DNA of 64,000 nt from Cercis canadensis (GCA_003255065.1 QAOA01003702.1:124591-188590); one strand, 5' to 3'; positions 13,801 to 27,500 are shown, counted from the stretch's first letter. Program-made: numbers and translations. Notes: generated by a model not told the origin, from the letters alone.

Positions 13801-14245
13801 TTTCACTATATTTGGGAAGGGACTGTTTCCTAGTTGGTCATTGTATCTAGCCATTGACCCTGTTTCGGGTCGTTCCTGTATCTGGCTCGGAAATTTTTCT
13901 TTGATTTCACTATATCTGACCTGGTACCCTGTTTCGGTTCGTCCCTATATCTTATTCGGATATTTTACTTAGGTTTCACTGTTTTTGGGAAGGGGTTATT
14001 TCCTAGAGGGACAATGTATCTGGCCCGGAACCCTGTTTCGAGTCGTCCCTGTCAATGACTCGGATAATTTTCTGAGGTTTCACTGTATCTGGGAAGGGAC
14101 TGTTTCCAAGTGGGTCATTGAATCTGGCCCGGGACCCTGTTTCGGTTCGTCCCTCTATCTGACTCAGATATTTTTCTTTGGTTTCACTGCATCTGACCTG
14201 GGACCCTGTTTCGGTTCGTCCCTATATCTGGCTCGGATATTTTTC
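10801..14245 (+). repeat. ~4-kb HOR block, copy 2
   Basis: Second copy of 6,794-10,140. It lacks one A-B unit near 11,560 relative to copy 1. Around 12,495-12,600 it has a rearranged C/B stretch that ends in an A running directly into the end of a C (tttttcttggtcattg at 12,555-12,570). Toward the right end, 13,434-13,984 and 13,985-14,390 form a 551-bp-offset tandem pair. Confidence 0.8.
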
Positions 14246-14390
14246 TTTGGTTTCTATATCTGGCTCGGATATGTTTCTTTGGTTTTACTGTATCTCACCT
14301 GGGACCCTATTTCGATTCGTCCTTGTATCTGACTTGGATATTTTTATTGGGTTTCACTATATTTGGGAAGGGACTGTTTCCTAGTTGGTC
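13434..14390 (+). repeat. 551-bp tandem duplication
   Basis: 13,434-13,984 is followed by its own copy from 13,985. Both contain the unusual tggttcctatatctgg or tggtttctatatctgg junction, in which a B has been lost between two A subunits. The same junction stands at 9,591-9,605. The second copy is cut at 14,390. Confidence 0.75.
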
Positions 14391-15141
14391 ATAGACTGTT
14401 TCGTGGTGGGTCATTGTATCTGGCCCGTGACCCTGTTTGGGTTCGTACCTCTATCTTACTCAGATATTTTTCTTGGGTTTCTCTGTAGTTTGGAAGGGAC
14501 GGTTTCCCGTTGTGCCATTGTATCTGGCCTGTGACCCTGTTTCGGGTCGTCCCTGTATCTGGCTCAGATATTTTTCTTTTGTTTCACTTATCTGACCTGG
14601 AACCCTGTTTCGGTTCGTCCCTATATCTGACCTGGAGATTTTTCTTAGGTTCCACTGTATCTGGACTGGGACCATGTTTCGGATCGTCCTTGTATCTGAC
14701 TCGGATATTTTTCATGGGTTTCACTGTACTTGGGAAGGGACTGTTTCGTGGTGGGTCATTGTATCTGGCCCNCCTATGACCCTGTTTCGGTTCGTCCCTG
14801 TATCTGACTCAGATATTTTTCTTGGGTTTCTCTGTAGTTGGGAAGGGACTGTTTCCCGTTGGGCCATTGTATCCGGCCTGTGACCCTGTTTCGGGTCGTC
14901 CCTGTATCTAGCTCGGATATTTTTCTTTGGTTTCACTCTATCTGACCTGGGACCCTGTTTCGATTCGTCCTTGTATCTGACTCGGATATTTTTCTTTGGT
15001 TTCACTATATCTGACCTAGGACCCTGTTTCGGTTCGTCCTTGTATCTGACTCGGATATTTTTCTTTGGTTTCACTATATCTGCCCTAGGACACTGTTTCG
15101 GTTCGTCCCTGTATCTGACTCGGATATTTTTCTTGGGTAGG
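14391..15141 (+). repeat. Chimeric patch from the 4-kb block
   Basis: At 14,391 a C subunit (gttggtcat) runs into the middle of another C (agactgtttcgtgg). The following pieces match different parts of copy 1: 14,395-14,478 matches about 8,543-8,626, 14,460-14,760 matches 8,263-8,563 (offset 6,197), and after the N at 14,772, 14,773-15,137 matches about 7,294-7,658 (offset 7,479). At 15,137 an A (cttgggt) joins the middle of a C (agggactg). True rearrangement and mis-assembly are both possible. Confidence 0.65.
14772..14772. other. Single N, probable assembly join
   Basis: The N lies in a B subunit (tctggccc before, cctatgaccctg after). The two sides match non-adjacent parts of the 4-kb block, so it probably marks a contig join rather than one unknown base. 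Confidence 0.8.
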
Positions 15142-15855
15142 GACTGTTTCCCGTTGGGCATTGTATTTGGCCTGTGACTCTATTTTGGGTCGTTCCTGTA
15201 TCTGGCTCGTATATTTTTCTTTTGTTTCAGTATATCTGACCTGGTACCCTGTTTCGGTTCATCCCTATAACTAACTCGGATATTTTACTTGGGTTTCACT
15301 GTATTTGGGAAGGGGTTTTTTCCTAGAGGGTCAATCTATCTGGCCCGGGACCCTGTTTCGAGTCGTCCCTGTATCTGACTCAGAAAATTTTCTTGGGTTT
15401 CACTGTATCTGGGCAGGTACTGTTTCCTAGTAGGTCATTGAATTTGGCCCGGAACCCTGTTTCGGTTCGTCCCTCTATCTGACTCAGATATTTTTCTTTG
15501 GTTTCACTGTATCTGACCTTGGACCCTGTTTCGGTTCGTCCCTATATCTAAATCGGATATTCTTCTTATGTTTCACTGTATTTGGAAATGGGTTTTTTCC
15601 TAGAGGGTCAATGTATCTAGCCCGGGACCCTATTTCGAGTCGTCCCTGTATCTGACTCGGAAAATTTTCTTGGGTTTCACTGTATCTGGGAAGGTACTGT
15701 TTCCGGTGAGTTATTGAATCTGGCCCGGGACCCTGTTTCGGTTCGTCGCTCTAACTGACTCAGATATTTTTCTTTGGTTTCACTATATCTGTCCTAGGAC
15801 CCTATTTCGATTCGTCCCTATTGCTGACTCGGATATTTTTCTTGGGTTTCACTGT
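15142..15855 (+). repeat. 828-bp-offset duplication, copy 1
   Basis: This matches 15,970-16,683 at a constant offset of 828. Shared rare variants are tttggcctgtgactc, gctcgtatattt, gggcaggtactg, aaatcggatattcttc and gtcgctctaactgact. The constant offset shows no net indel between the copies. Confidence 0.85.
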
Positions 15856-15969
15856 AATTGGGAAGGGTCTGTTTCCTGGTGGGTCATTGTATCTGGCCCG
15901 TGACCCTGTTTCGGTTCGTCCCTCTATCTGACTCAGATATTTTCTTGGGTTTCTCTGTAGTTGGGAAGG

Positions 15970-16683
15970 GACTGTTTCCCGTTGGGCATTTTATTTGGCC
16001 TGTGACTCTATTTCGGGTCGTTCCTGTATCTGGCTCGTATATTTTTCTTTGGTTTCACTATATCTGACCTGGTACCCTGTTTCGGTTCATCCCTATATCT
16101 AACTCGGATATTTTACTTGGGTTTCACTGTATTTGGGAAGGGGTTTTTTCCTAGAGGGTCAATCTATCTGGCCCGGGACCCTGTTTCGAGTCGTCCCTGT
16201 ATCTGACTCAGAAAATTTTCTTGGGTTTCACTGTATCTGGGCAGGTACTGTTTCCTAGTAGGTCATTGAATTTGGCCCGGAACCTTGTTTCGGTTCGTCC
16301 CTCTATCTGACTCAGATATTTTTCTTTGGTTTCACTGTATCTGACCTTGGACCCTGTTTCGGTTCGTCCCTATATCTAAATCGGATATTCTTCTTATGTT
16401 TCACTGTATTTGGAAATGGGTTTTTTCCTAGAGGGTCAATGTATCTAGCCCGGGACCCTATTTCGAGTCGTCCCTGTATCTGACTCGGAAAATTTTCTTG
16501 GGTTTCACTGTATCTGGGAAGGTACTGTTTCCGGTGAGTTATTGAATCTGGCCCGGGACCCTGTTTCGGTTCGTCGCTCTAACTGACTCAGATATTTTTC
16601 TTTGGTTTCACTATATCTGACCTAGGACCCTATTTCGATTCGTCCCTATTGCTGACTCGGATATTTTTCTTGGGTTTCACTAT
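15970..16683 (+). repeat. 828-bp-offset duplication, copy 2
   Basis: Second copy of 15,142-15,855. The few differences include ggaaccttg versus ggaaccctg and ctgacctagg versus ctgtcctagg. The intervening 15,856-15,969 is ordinary satellite. Confidence 0.85.
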
Positions 16684-19600
16684 ATTTGGGAAGGGACTGT
16701 TTCCTGGTAGGTCATCGTCTCTGGCCCGTGACCCTGTTTCGATTCGTCCTTGTATCTCACCCGTATATTTATCTTGGGTTTCTCTGTAGTTGGGAAAGGA
16801 CTGTTTCCCGGTGGGTCATTGAATCTGGCCTGTGACCCTGTTTCGGGTCGTCCCTGTATCTAGCTCGGATATTTTTCTTTGGTTTCACTGTACCTGACCT
16901 GCGACCCTGTTTCGGTTCGTCCCTATATCTAACTCGGATATTTTTCTTGGGTTTCACTGTATTTGGGAAGGGGTTGTTTTGTAGATGGACATTGTATCTA
17001 GCCCGGGACCCTGTTTCGAGTCGTCCCTTTCTCTGACTCGGATAATTTTCTTGGGTTTCATTGTATCTGGGAAGGTACTGTTTTCTAGTAGGTCATTGAA
17101 TCTGGCCCGGGACCCTGTTTCGGTTTGTCCCTCTATCTGACTTAGATATTTTTCTTCGGTTTCACTGTATCTGACCTTGGACCCTGTTTCGGTTCGTCCC
17201 TGTATCTGACTCGGATATATTTCTTAAGTTCCATTGTATCTGCACTGGGACCATGTTTCGGGTCGTCCTTGTATCTAACTCGGATATTTTTCATGGGTTT
17301 CATTGTACTTGAGAAGGGACTGTTTCCTGGTGGGTCATTGTATCTGGCCCGTGACCCTGTTTCGGTTCGTCCCTCTATCTGACTCAGCTATTTTCTTGGG
17401 TTTCTCTGTAGTTGGGAAGGAATGTTTCCCGTTGGGCCATTGTATCTGGCTTGTGACCCTGTTTCGGGTCGTTCCTGTATCTGGCTCGGATATTTTTCTT
17501 TGGTTTCACTATATCTGACCTGGTACCCTGTTTCGGTTCGTCCCTATATGTAACTCGGATATTTTACTTGGGTTTTACTGTATTTGGGAAGGGTTTTTTT
17601 TCCTAAAGGGTGAATGTATCTGGCCCGGGACCCTGTTTCGAGTCGTCCCTGTATCTGACTCAGAAAATTTTCTTGGGTTTCACTGTATCTGGGAAGGTAC
17701 TGTTTCCTAGTAGGTCATTGAATTTGGCCCAGGACCCTGTTTCGGTTCGTCCCTCTATCTGACTCGGATATTTTTCTTAGGTTCCACTATATCTGGACTG
17801 GGACCATGTTCCAGGTCGTCCTTGTATATGACTCAGATATTTTTCATGGGTTTCACTGTACTTGGGAAGTGACTGTTTCCTGGTGGGACATTGTATCTGG
17901 CCCGTGACACTATTTCGGTTCGTCCCTCTATCTGACTCAGATATTTTTATGAAGTTTTTCTGAAGTTGGGAAGGGACTGTTTCCCGTTTGGCCATTGTAT
18001 CTGGCCTGTGACCCTGTTTCGAGTCGTCCCTTTATCAGGCTCGGATATATTTCTTTGGTTTCACTGTATCTGGCCTGGGGTCCTGTTTTCACTGTATCTG
18101 ACCTGGGACCCTGTTTCGGTTCGTCCTTGTATATGACTCGGATATTTTTCATTGGTTTCAATGTATTTAACCTGGGACCCTGTTTCGGTTCGTCCCTATA
18201 TCTAACTCGGATATTTTTCTTGGGTTTCATTGTATTTGGGAAGGGGTTGTTTCATAGAGGGACAATGTATCAAGCCCGGAACCCTATTTCGAGTCGTCCC
18301 TGTCTCTGACTCGGATAATTTTCTTAGGTTTCACTTTATCTGGGAAGGTACTGTTTCCTAGTGGGTTATTGAACCTGGCCCGGGACCCTGTTTCGGTTCG
18401 TCCCTCTATCTGACTCAGATATTTTTCTTTGTTTTCACTGTATCTGACCTTGGACCCTGTTTCGGTTCATCCCTGTATCTGACTCGGATATTTTTCTTAG
18501 GTTCTACTGTATCTGGACTGGGACCATGTTTCGGGTCGTCCTTGCATCTGACTCGGATATTTTTCATGGGTTTCACTGTACTTGGGAAGGGACTGTTTCC
18601 TGGTGGGTCATTGTATCTAGCCCGTGACTCTGTTTCGGTTCGTCCCTCTATCTGACTCAGATATTTTTCTTGGGTTCCTCTGTAGTTGGGAAGGGACTGT
18701 TTCCCGTTGGGCCATTGTATATTGCCTGTGACCCTGTTTCGAGTCGTCCCTGTATCTGGCTCGGATATTTTTCTTTTGTTTCACTGTATCTGACCTGGGA
18801 TCCTGTTTCGGTTCGTCCCTATATCTAACTCGGATATTTTTCTTATGTTTCACTGTATTTGGGAAGGAGTTTTTTCCTTGAGGGTCAATGTATCTAGCCC
18901 GGGACCCTATTTCGAGTCGTCCCTGTATCTGACTGGGATAATTTTCTTGGGTTTCACTGTATCTGAGAAGGTACTGTTTCCTGGTGGGTCATTGAATCTG
19001 GCCCGGGACCCTGTTTCGGTTCTTCCCTCTATTTGACTTAGATATTTTTCTTTGGTATCACTATATTTGACCTAGGACCCTGTTTCGATTCGTCCCTGTT
19101 TCTGACTCGGATATTTTTCTTGGGTTTCACTGTATTTGGGAAGAGACTGTTTCCTGGTAGGTCATTGTATCTAGCCCGTGACCCTGTTTTGATTCGTCCT
19201 TGTATCTCACCCGTATATCTTTCTTGGGTTTATCTGTAGTTGGGAAAGGACTATTTCCCGGTGGGTCATTGAATCTGGCCTGTGACCCTGTTTCGGGTCG
19301 TCCCTGTATCTGGCTCAGATATTTTTCTTTGGTTTCACTGTATCTGACCTGGGACCCTGTTTCAGTTCGTCCTTGTATCTGACTCGGATATTTTTCATTG
19401 GTTTCACTGTATTTAACCTGGGACCCTGTTTCGGTTCGTCCCTATATCTAACTCGGATATTTTTCTTGGGTTTCATTGTATTTGGGAAGGGGTTATTTCA
19501 TAGAGGGACAATGTATCTGGCCCGGGACCTTGTTTCGAGTCGTCCTTGTCTCTGACTCGGATAATTTTCTTGGGTTTCACTGTATCTGGGAAGGCACTGT

Positions 19601-22600
19601 TTCCTAGTGGGTCATTGAATCTGGCCCGGGACCCTGTTTCGGTTCGTCCCTCTATCTGACTCAGATATTTTTCTTTGGTTTCACTGTATCTGGACAGGGA
19701 CCATGTTTCGGGTCGTCCTTTTATCTGACTCGGATATTTTTCATGGGTTTCACTGTACTTGGGAAAAGACTGTTTCCTGGTGGGTCATTCTATCTGGACC
19801 GTGACCCTGTTTCGGTTCATCCCTCTATCTGACTCAGATATTTTCTTGGGTTTCTCTGTAGTTGGGAAGGGACTGTTTCCCGTTGGGCCTTTGTATCTGG
19901 CCTGTGACCCGGTTTCAGGTCGTTCCTGAATCCGGCTCGGATATTTTTCATTGGTTTCACTATATCTAACCTAGTACCCTGTTTCGGTTCGACCCTATAT
20001 CTAACTCGGATATTTTTCTTGGGTTTCACTATATTTGGGAGGGGGTTGTTTCGTAGGTGGACAATGTATATGGCCCGGGACCCTGTTTCGAGTCGTCCTT
20101 GTCTCTGACTCGGATAATTTTCTTGGGTTTCACTTTATCTGGGAAGGTATTGTTTCCTAGTGGGTCATTGAATCTGGCCCGAGACCCTGTTTCGGTTTGT
20201 CCCTCTATCTGACTCAGATATTTTTCTTTGGTTTCACTGTATCTGACCTTGGACTCTGTTTCGGTTCGTCGCTGTATCTGACTCGGATATTTTTCTTAGG
20301 TTCTACTGTATCTGGACTGGGACCATGTTTCAGGTCGTCCTTGTATCTGACTCGGATATTTTTCATGGGTTTCACTGTACTTGGGAAGGGACTGTTTCCT
20401 AGTGGGTCATTGTATCTGGCCCATGACTCTGTTTCGGTTCGTCCCTCTATCTGACTCAGATATTTTTCTTGGGTTTCTCTGTAGTTGGGAAGGGACTGTT
20501 TCCCGTTGGGCCATTGTACCTGGCCTGTGACCCTGTTTCGAGTCGTCCCTGTATCTGGCTCGGATATTTTTCTTTGGTTTCACTGTATCTGACCTGGGAT
20601 CCTGTTTCGTTTCGTCCCTATATCTAACTCGGATATTTTTCTTATGTTTCACTGTATTTGGGAAGGGGTTTTTTCCTAGAGGGTCAATGTATCTAGCCCG
20701 GGACCCTATTTCGAGTCTTCCCTGTATCTAACTTGGATAATTTTCTTGGGTTTCACTGTATCTGAGAAGGTACTGTTACCTGGTAGGTCATTGAATCTGG
20801 CCCGGGACCCTGTTTTGGTTCTTCCCTCTATCTGACTTAGATATTTTTCTTTGGTTTCACTATATCTGACCTAGGACCCTGTTTCGGTTCGTCCCTGTTT
20901 CTGACTCGGATATTTTTCTTGGGTTTCACTGTATTTGGGAAGGGACTATTTCCTGGTGGGTCATTGTATCTGGCCCGTGACCCTGTTTTGATTCGTCCTT
21001 GTATCTCACTCGTATATTTTTATTGGGTTTCACTGTACTTGGGAAAGGACTGTTTCCCGGTGGGTCATTGAATCTGGCCTGTGACCCTGTTTCGGGTCAT
21101 CCCTGTATCTGGCTCAGATATTTTTCTTTAGTTTCACTGTATCTGACCTGTGACCCTGTTTCGGTTCGTCCTTGTATCTGACTCGGATATTTTTCTTTGA
21201 TTTCACTGTATCTGACCTGGGACCCTATTTCGGTTCGTCCTTGTATCTGACTCGGATATTTTTCATGGGATTCACTGTACTTAGGAAGCGACTGTTTCCT
21301 GGTGGGTCATTGTATCTGGCCCGTGACCCTGTTTCGGTTCGTCCCTCTATCTGACTCAGATATTTTCTTGGGTTTCTCTGTAGTTGGGAAGGGACTGTTT
21401 CCCGTTGGGCAATTGTATCTGGCCCATGACCCTGTTTCAGGTCGTTCCTGTATCTGGCTCGGATATTTTTCTTTGGTTTCACTATATCTGACCTGGTACC
21501 CTGTTTCGGTTCGTCCCTATATCTAACTCGGATATTTTACTTGGGTTTCACTGTATTTGGGAAGGGGTTATTTTCCTAAAGGGTCAATGTATCTGGCCCA
21601 GGACCCTATTTCGAGTTGTCCCTGTATCTAACTCGGAAAATTTTCTTGGGTTTCACTGTATCTGGGAAGGTACTGTTTCCTGGTGGGTCATTGAATCTGG
21701 CCAGGGACCCTGTTTCGGTTCGTCCCTCTATCTGACTCAAATATTTTTCTTTGGTTTCACTAGATCTGACCTAGGACCCTGTTTCGGTTCGTCCCTGTAT
21801 CTGACTCGGATATTTTTCTGGGGTTTCACTATATTTGGAAAGGGACTATTTTCTGGTGGGTCATTGTATCTGACCCGTGACCCTGTTTCGATTCGTCCTT
21901 GTATCTCAACCGTATACTTTTCTTGGGTTTCTCTGTAGTTGGGAAAGGACTGTTTCCCGGTGGGTCATTGAATCTGGCCCGTGACCCTGTTTCGGTTCGT
22001 CCCTATATCTGGCTTAGATATTTTTCTTTGGTTTCACTGTATCTGACCTAGGACCCTGTTTCGGTTCGTCCTTGTATCTGACTCGGATATTTTTCTTTGG
22101 TTTCACTGTATCTGACCCGGGACCCTGTTTCGGTTCGTCCCTCTATCTCACTCAGATACTTTTCTTTGGTTTCACTGTATCTGACCCGGTACCCTGTTTC
22201 GGTTTGTCCCTCTATCTGACTCAGATATTTTTCTTTGTTTCACTGTATCTGACCTGGGACCCTATTTCGGTTCGTCCCTATATCTAACTTGGATATTTTA
22301 CTTGGGTTTCATTGTATTTGGGAAGGGGTTGTTTCATAGAGGGAGAATGTATCTGGCCCGGGACCCTGTTTCGAGTTGTCCCTGTCTCTGACTCGGATAA
22401 TTTTCTTGGGTTTCACTGTATCTGGGAAGGTACTGTTTCTTGGTGGGTCATTGAATCTGGCCCGTGACACTGTTTCGTTTCGTCTCTCTATTTGACTCAG
22501 ATATTTTCTTGGGTTTCTCTGTAGTTGGGAAGGGACTGTTTCCCGTTGGGCTATTGTATCTGGCCTGTGACCCTGTTTCGGGTCGTTCCTGTATCTGGCT

Positions 22601-22790
22601 CGGATATTTTTCTTTGGTTTCACTATATCTGACCTGGTACCCTGTTTCGGTTCGTCCCTATATCTAACTCGGATTTTTTACTTGGGTTTCACTGTATTTA
22701 GGAAGAGGGTTTTTCCTAGAGGGTCAATGTATCTGGCCCGGGACCATGTTTCGAGTCGTCCCTGTATCTGATGTGGAAAATTTTCTTGGG
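16684..22790 (+). repeat. Variable HOR region
   Basis: Satellite only. HOR flavours recur with unit gains and losses; for example 18,617-18,853 resembles 20,407-20,652 and 28,426-28,671. At 18,071-18,100 a B is cut after gggtcctg and joins the end of an A (ttttcactg), losing about half a unit of each. No gene. Confidence 0.8.
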
Positions 22791-23256
22791 TTTTACTGTA
22801 TCTGGGAAGGTACTGTTTCTTGGTGGGTCATTGAATCTGGCCCGGGACCCTATTTTGGTTCGTCCCTCTATCTGACTCAAATATTTTTCTTTGGTTTCAC
22901 TATATCTTACCTAGGACCCTGTTTCGGTTCGTCCCTGTATCTGACTCGGATATTTTTCTTCGGTTTCACTATATTTGGGAAGGGACTGTTTCCTGGTGGG
23001 TCATTGTATCTGGCCCGTGACCCTGTTTCGATTCGTGCTTGTATCTCACCCGTATATTTTTCTTTGGTTTCTCTATAGTTGGGAAAGGACTGTTTTCCGG
23101 TGGGTCATTGAATCTGGCCTCTGACCCAGTTTCGGGTCGTCCCTATATCTGGCTCAGATATTTTTCTTTGATTTCACTGTATCAGACCTGGGACCTTGTT
23201 TCGGTTTGTCCTTGTGTCTGACTCGGATATTTTTCTTTTGTTTCACTGTATCTGAC
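22791..23256 (+). repeat. 1,245-bp-offset duplication, copy 1
   Basis: This matches 24,036-24,501. Shared marks are tctgactcaaata, ttcttcggtttcact, a C4 start with ctatagttgggaaagg, ggcctctgacccag and gtttgtccttgtgtctg. Confidence 0.75.
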
Positions 23257-24035
23257 CTTGGTCCCTGTTTCGGTTCGTCCCTATATCTAACTCGGATATT
23301 TTACTTGGGTTTCACTGTATTTGGGAAGGGTTTTTTCCTAGAGGGTCAATGTATCTAGCCCGAGACCCTCTTTCGAGTCGTCCCTTAATCTGACTCAGAA
23401 AATTTTCTTGGGTTTCACTATATCTGGGAAGGTACTGTTTCCTGGTGGGTCATTGAATCTGGCCCGGGACCCTGTTTAGGTTCGTCTCTCTATCTGACTC
23501 AGATATTTTTCTTTGGTTTCACTATATCTGAACTACGACCCTGTTTCGTTTCGTCCCTGTATCTGACTCGGATATTTTTCTTGGGTTTCACTATATTTGG
23601 GAAGGGACTGTTTCCTGGTGGGTCATTGTATCTGGCCCGTTACCCTGTTTCGATTCGTCCTTGTATCTCACCCGTATATTTTTCTTGGGTTTCTCTGTAG
23701 TTGGGAAAGGACTGTTTCCTGGTGGGTCATTGAATCTGGCCTGTGACCCTGTTTCGGGTCGTCCCTGTATCTGGCTCGGATATTTTTCTTTAGTTTCACT
23801 GTATCTGACTTGGGACCCTGTTTCAGTTCGTCCTTGTATCTGACTCGGATATTTTTCTTTGGTTTCACTATATCTGACCTAGGACCCTATTTCGGTTCGT
23901 CTCTATATCTAACTCGGATATTTTTATTAGGTTTCACTGTATTTGGGAAGGGGTTGTTTCGTAGAGGGACAATGTATCTGGCCCGGGACCCTGTTTCTAG
24001 TCATCCCTTTATCTGACTTGGATAATTTTCTTAGG
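23257..24035 (+). repeat. HOR sequence between the 1,245-bp copies
   Basis: Ordinary satellite units (U1, U2, A-B, then U6 with the gggaaagg C4 variant). No gene and no other structure seen. Confidence 0.75.
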
Positions 24036-24501
24036 TTTTACTGTATCTGGGAAGGTACTGTTTCCTGGTGGGTCATTGAATCTGGCCCGGGACCCTATTT
24101 CGGTTCGTCCCTCTATCTGACTCAAATATTTTTCTTTGGTTTCACTATATCTGACCTAGGACCCTGTTTCGGTTCGTCCCTGTATCTGACTCGGATATTT
24201 TTCTTCGGTTTCACTATATTTGGTAAGGGACTGTTTCCTGGTGGGTCATTGTATCTGGCCCGTGACCCTGTTTCGATTCGTCCTTGTATCTCACCCGTAT
24301 ATTTTTCTTTGGTTTCTCTATAGTTGGGAAAGGACTGTTTCCCGGTGGGTCATTGAATCTGGCCTCTGACCCAGTTTCGGGTCGTCCTTATATCTGGCTC
24401 AGATATTTTTCTTTGGTTTCACTGTATCTGACCTGGGACCTTGTTTCGGTTTGTCCTTGTGTCTGACTCAGATATTTTTCTTTGGTTTCACTGTATCTGA
24501 C
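24036..24501 (+). repeat. 1,245-bp-offset duplication, copy 2
   Basis: Second copy of 22,791-23,256, with the same unusual ggcctctgacccag B and tgtgtctgact A. Confidence 0.75.
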
Positions 24502-27500
24502 CTGGGACCCTGTTTCGGTTCGTCCCTATATCTAACTCGGATATTTTTCTTGGGTTTCATTGTATTTGGGAAGGGGTTGTTTCATAGAGGGACAATGTAT
24601 CTGGCCCGGGAACCTGTTTCGAGTCGTCCCTGTCTCTGACTCGGATAATTTTCTTGGGTTTCACTGTATCTGGGAAGGTACTGTTTCCTAGTGGGTCAAT
24701 GAATCTGGCCCGGGACCCTGTTTCGGTTCGTCCCTCTATCTGACTCAGATATTTTTCTTTGGTTTCACTATATTTGACCCGGGACCCTGTTTCGGTTTGT
24801 CCCTCTATCCGACTCAGATATTATTCTTTGGTTTCACTGTATCTAACTTGGGACCCTGTTTCGGTTCGTCCCTATATCTAACTCGGATATTTTTCTTGGG
24901 TTTCATTGTATTTGGGAAGGGGTTGCTTCATAGAGGGACAATGAATCTGGCTCGGGACCCTGTTTCGAGTCGTCCCTGTCTCTGACTCGGATAATTTTCT
25001 TGGGTTTCATGTATCTGGGAAGGTACTGTTTCCTGGTGGGTCATTGAATCTGGCCCGTGACACTGTTTCGGTTCGTCCCTCTATCTGACTCAGATATTTT
25101 CTTGGGTTTTTCTGTAGTTGGGAAGGGACTGTTTCCCATTGGGCTATTGTATCTGGCCTGTGACCCTGTTTCGGGTCGTTCCTGTATCTGGCTCGGATAT
25201 TTTTCTTTGGTTTCACTATATCTGACCTGGTACCCTGTTTCAGTTTGTCCCTATATCTAACTCGGATATTTTACTTGGGTTTCACTGTATTTGGGAAGGG
25301 GTTTTTTCCTAGAGGGTCAATGTATCTGGCCCGAGACCCTGTTTCGAGTCGTCCCTTAATCTGACTCGGAAAATTTTCTTGGGTTTCACTGTATCTGGGA
25401 AGGTACTGTTTCCTGGTGGGTCATTGAATCTGGCCCGGGACCCTGTTTAGGTTCGTCTCTCTATCTGACTCAGATATTTTTCTTTGGTTTCACTATATCT
25501 GACCTAGGACCCTGTTTCGGTTCGTCCCTGTATCTGACCTGGATATTTTTCTTGGGTTTCACTATATTTGGGAAGGGACTGTTTCCTGGTGGGTCATTGT
25601 ATCTGGCCCGTTACCCTGTTTCGATTCGTCCTTGTATCTCACCCGTATATTTTTCTTGGGTTTCTCTGTAGTTGGGAAAGGACTGTTTCCCGGTGGGTCA
25701 TTGAATCTGCCTTTGACCCTGTTTCGGGTCGTCCCTGTATCTGGCTCGAATATTTTTCTTTAGTTTCACTGTATCTGACCTGGGACCCTATTTCAGTTCG
25801 TCCTTGTATCTGACTCGGATATTTTTCTTTGGTTTCACTATATCTGACCTAGGACGCTATTTCTGTTCGTCTCTATATCTAACTCGGATATTTTTCTTAG
25901 GTTTTACTGTATTTGGGAAGGGGTTGTTTCGTAGAGGGACAATGTATCTGGCCCGGGACCCTGTTTCGAGTCGTCCCTGTCTCTGACTCAGATAATTTTC
26001 TTGGGTTTCACTGTATCTGGGAAGGTACTGTTTCATAGTGGGTCATTGAATCAGGCCCGGGACCCTGTTTCGGTTCGTCCCTCTATCTGACTCAGATATT
26101 TTTTTTTGGTTTCTTTGTATCTGACCTGCAACCTAATTTCGGTTTGTCCCTTTATCTGACTCGGATATTTTTCTTGGGTTTCTCTGTAGTTGGGAAGGGA
26201 CTGTTTCCCGTTGGGCCATTGTATCTGGCCTGTGACCCTGTTTCGAGTCGTCCCTGTATCTGGCTAGGATATTTTTCTTTGGTTTCACTGTATCTGACCT
26301 AGGATCCTGTTTCGTTTCGTCCCTATATGTAACTCGGATATTTTTCTTATGTTTCACTGTATTTGGGAAGGGGTTTTTTCCTAGAGCATCAATGTATCTA
26401 GCCCGGGACCCTATTTCGAGTCGTCCCTGTATCTAACTCGGATAATTTTCTTGGGTTTCACTGTATCTGAGAAGGTACTGTTACCTGGTGGGTCATTGAA
26501 TCTGGCCCGAGTCCCTGTTTCGGTTCTTCCCTCTATCTGACTCAGATATTTTTCTTTGGTTACATTATATCTAACCTAGGACCCTGTTTCGATTCGTCCC
26601 TATTTCTGATTCAGATATTTTTCTTGGGTTTCACTGTATTTGGGAAGGGACTGTTTCCTGGTAGGTCATTGTATCTGGCCCGTGACCTTGTTTTGATTCG
26701 TCCTTGTATCTCACCTGTATATTTTTCTTGGGTTTCTCTGTAGTTGGGAAAGGACTGTTTCCCGGTGGGTCATTGAATCTGGCCTGTGACCCTGTTTCGG
26801 GTCGTCCCTGTATCTGGCTCAGATATTTTTCTTTGGTTTCACTGTATCTGGCCCGTGACCCTGTTTCGGGTCGTTCCTGTATCTGGCTCGGATATTTTTC
26901 TTTGGTTTCACTATTTCTGACCTGCTACCCTGTTTCGGTTCGTCCCTATATCTAACTCGGATATTTTACTTGGGTTTCACTGTATTTGGGAAGGGGTTTT
27001 TTTCCTAGAGGGTTTATGTATCTGGCCCGGCACCCTGTTTCGAGTCGTCCCTGTATCTGACTCGGAAAATTTTCTTGTGTTTCACTGTATCTGGGAAGGT
27101 ACTGTTTCTTGGTGGGTCATTGAACCTGGCCCGGGACCCTGTTTCGGTTCGTCCTTCTATCTGACTAAAATATTTTTCTTTGGTTTCGCTATATCTGACC
27201 TAGGACCCTGTTTCGGTTCGTCCCTGTATCTGACTCGGATATTTTTCTTGGGTTTCACTATATTTGGGAAGGGACTGTTTCCTGGTGGGTCATTGTATCT
27301 AGCCCGTGACCCTGTTTCGATTCGTCCTTGTATCTCACCCGTATATTTTTCTTGGGTTTCTCTGTTGTTGGGAAGGGATTGTTTCCCGGTGGGTCATTGT
27401 ATCTGGCCTGTGACCCTGTTTCAGGTCGTTCCTGTATCTGGCTCGGATATTTTTCTTTGGCTTCACTATAGCTGACCTGGTACCCTGTTTCGGTTCGTCC

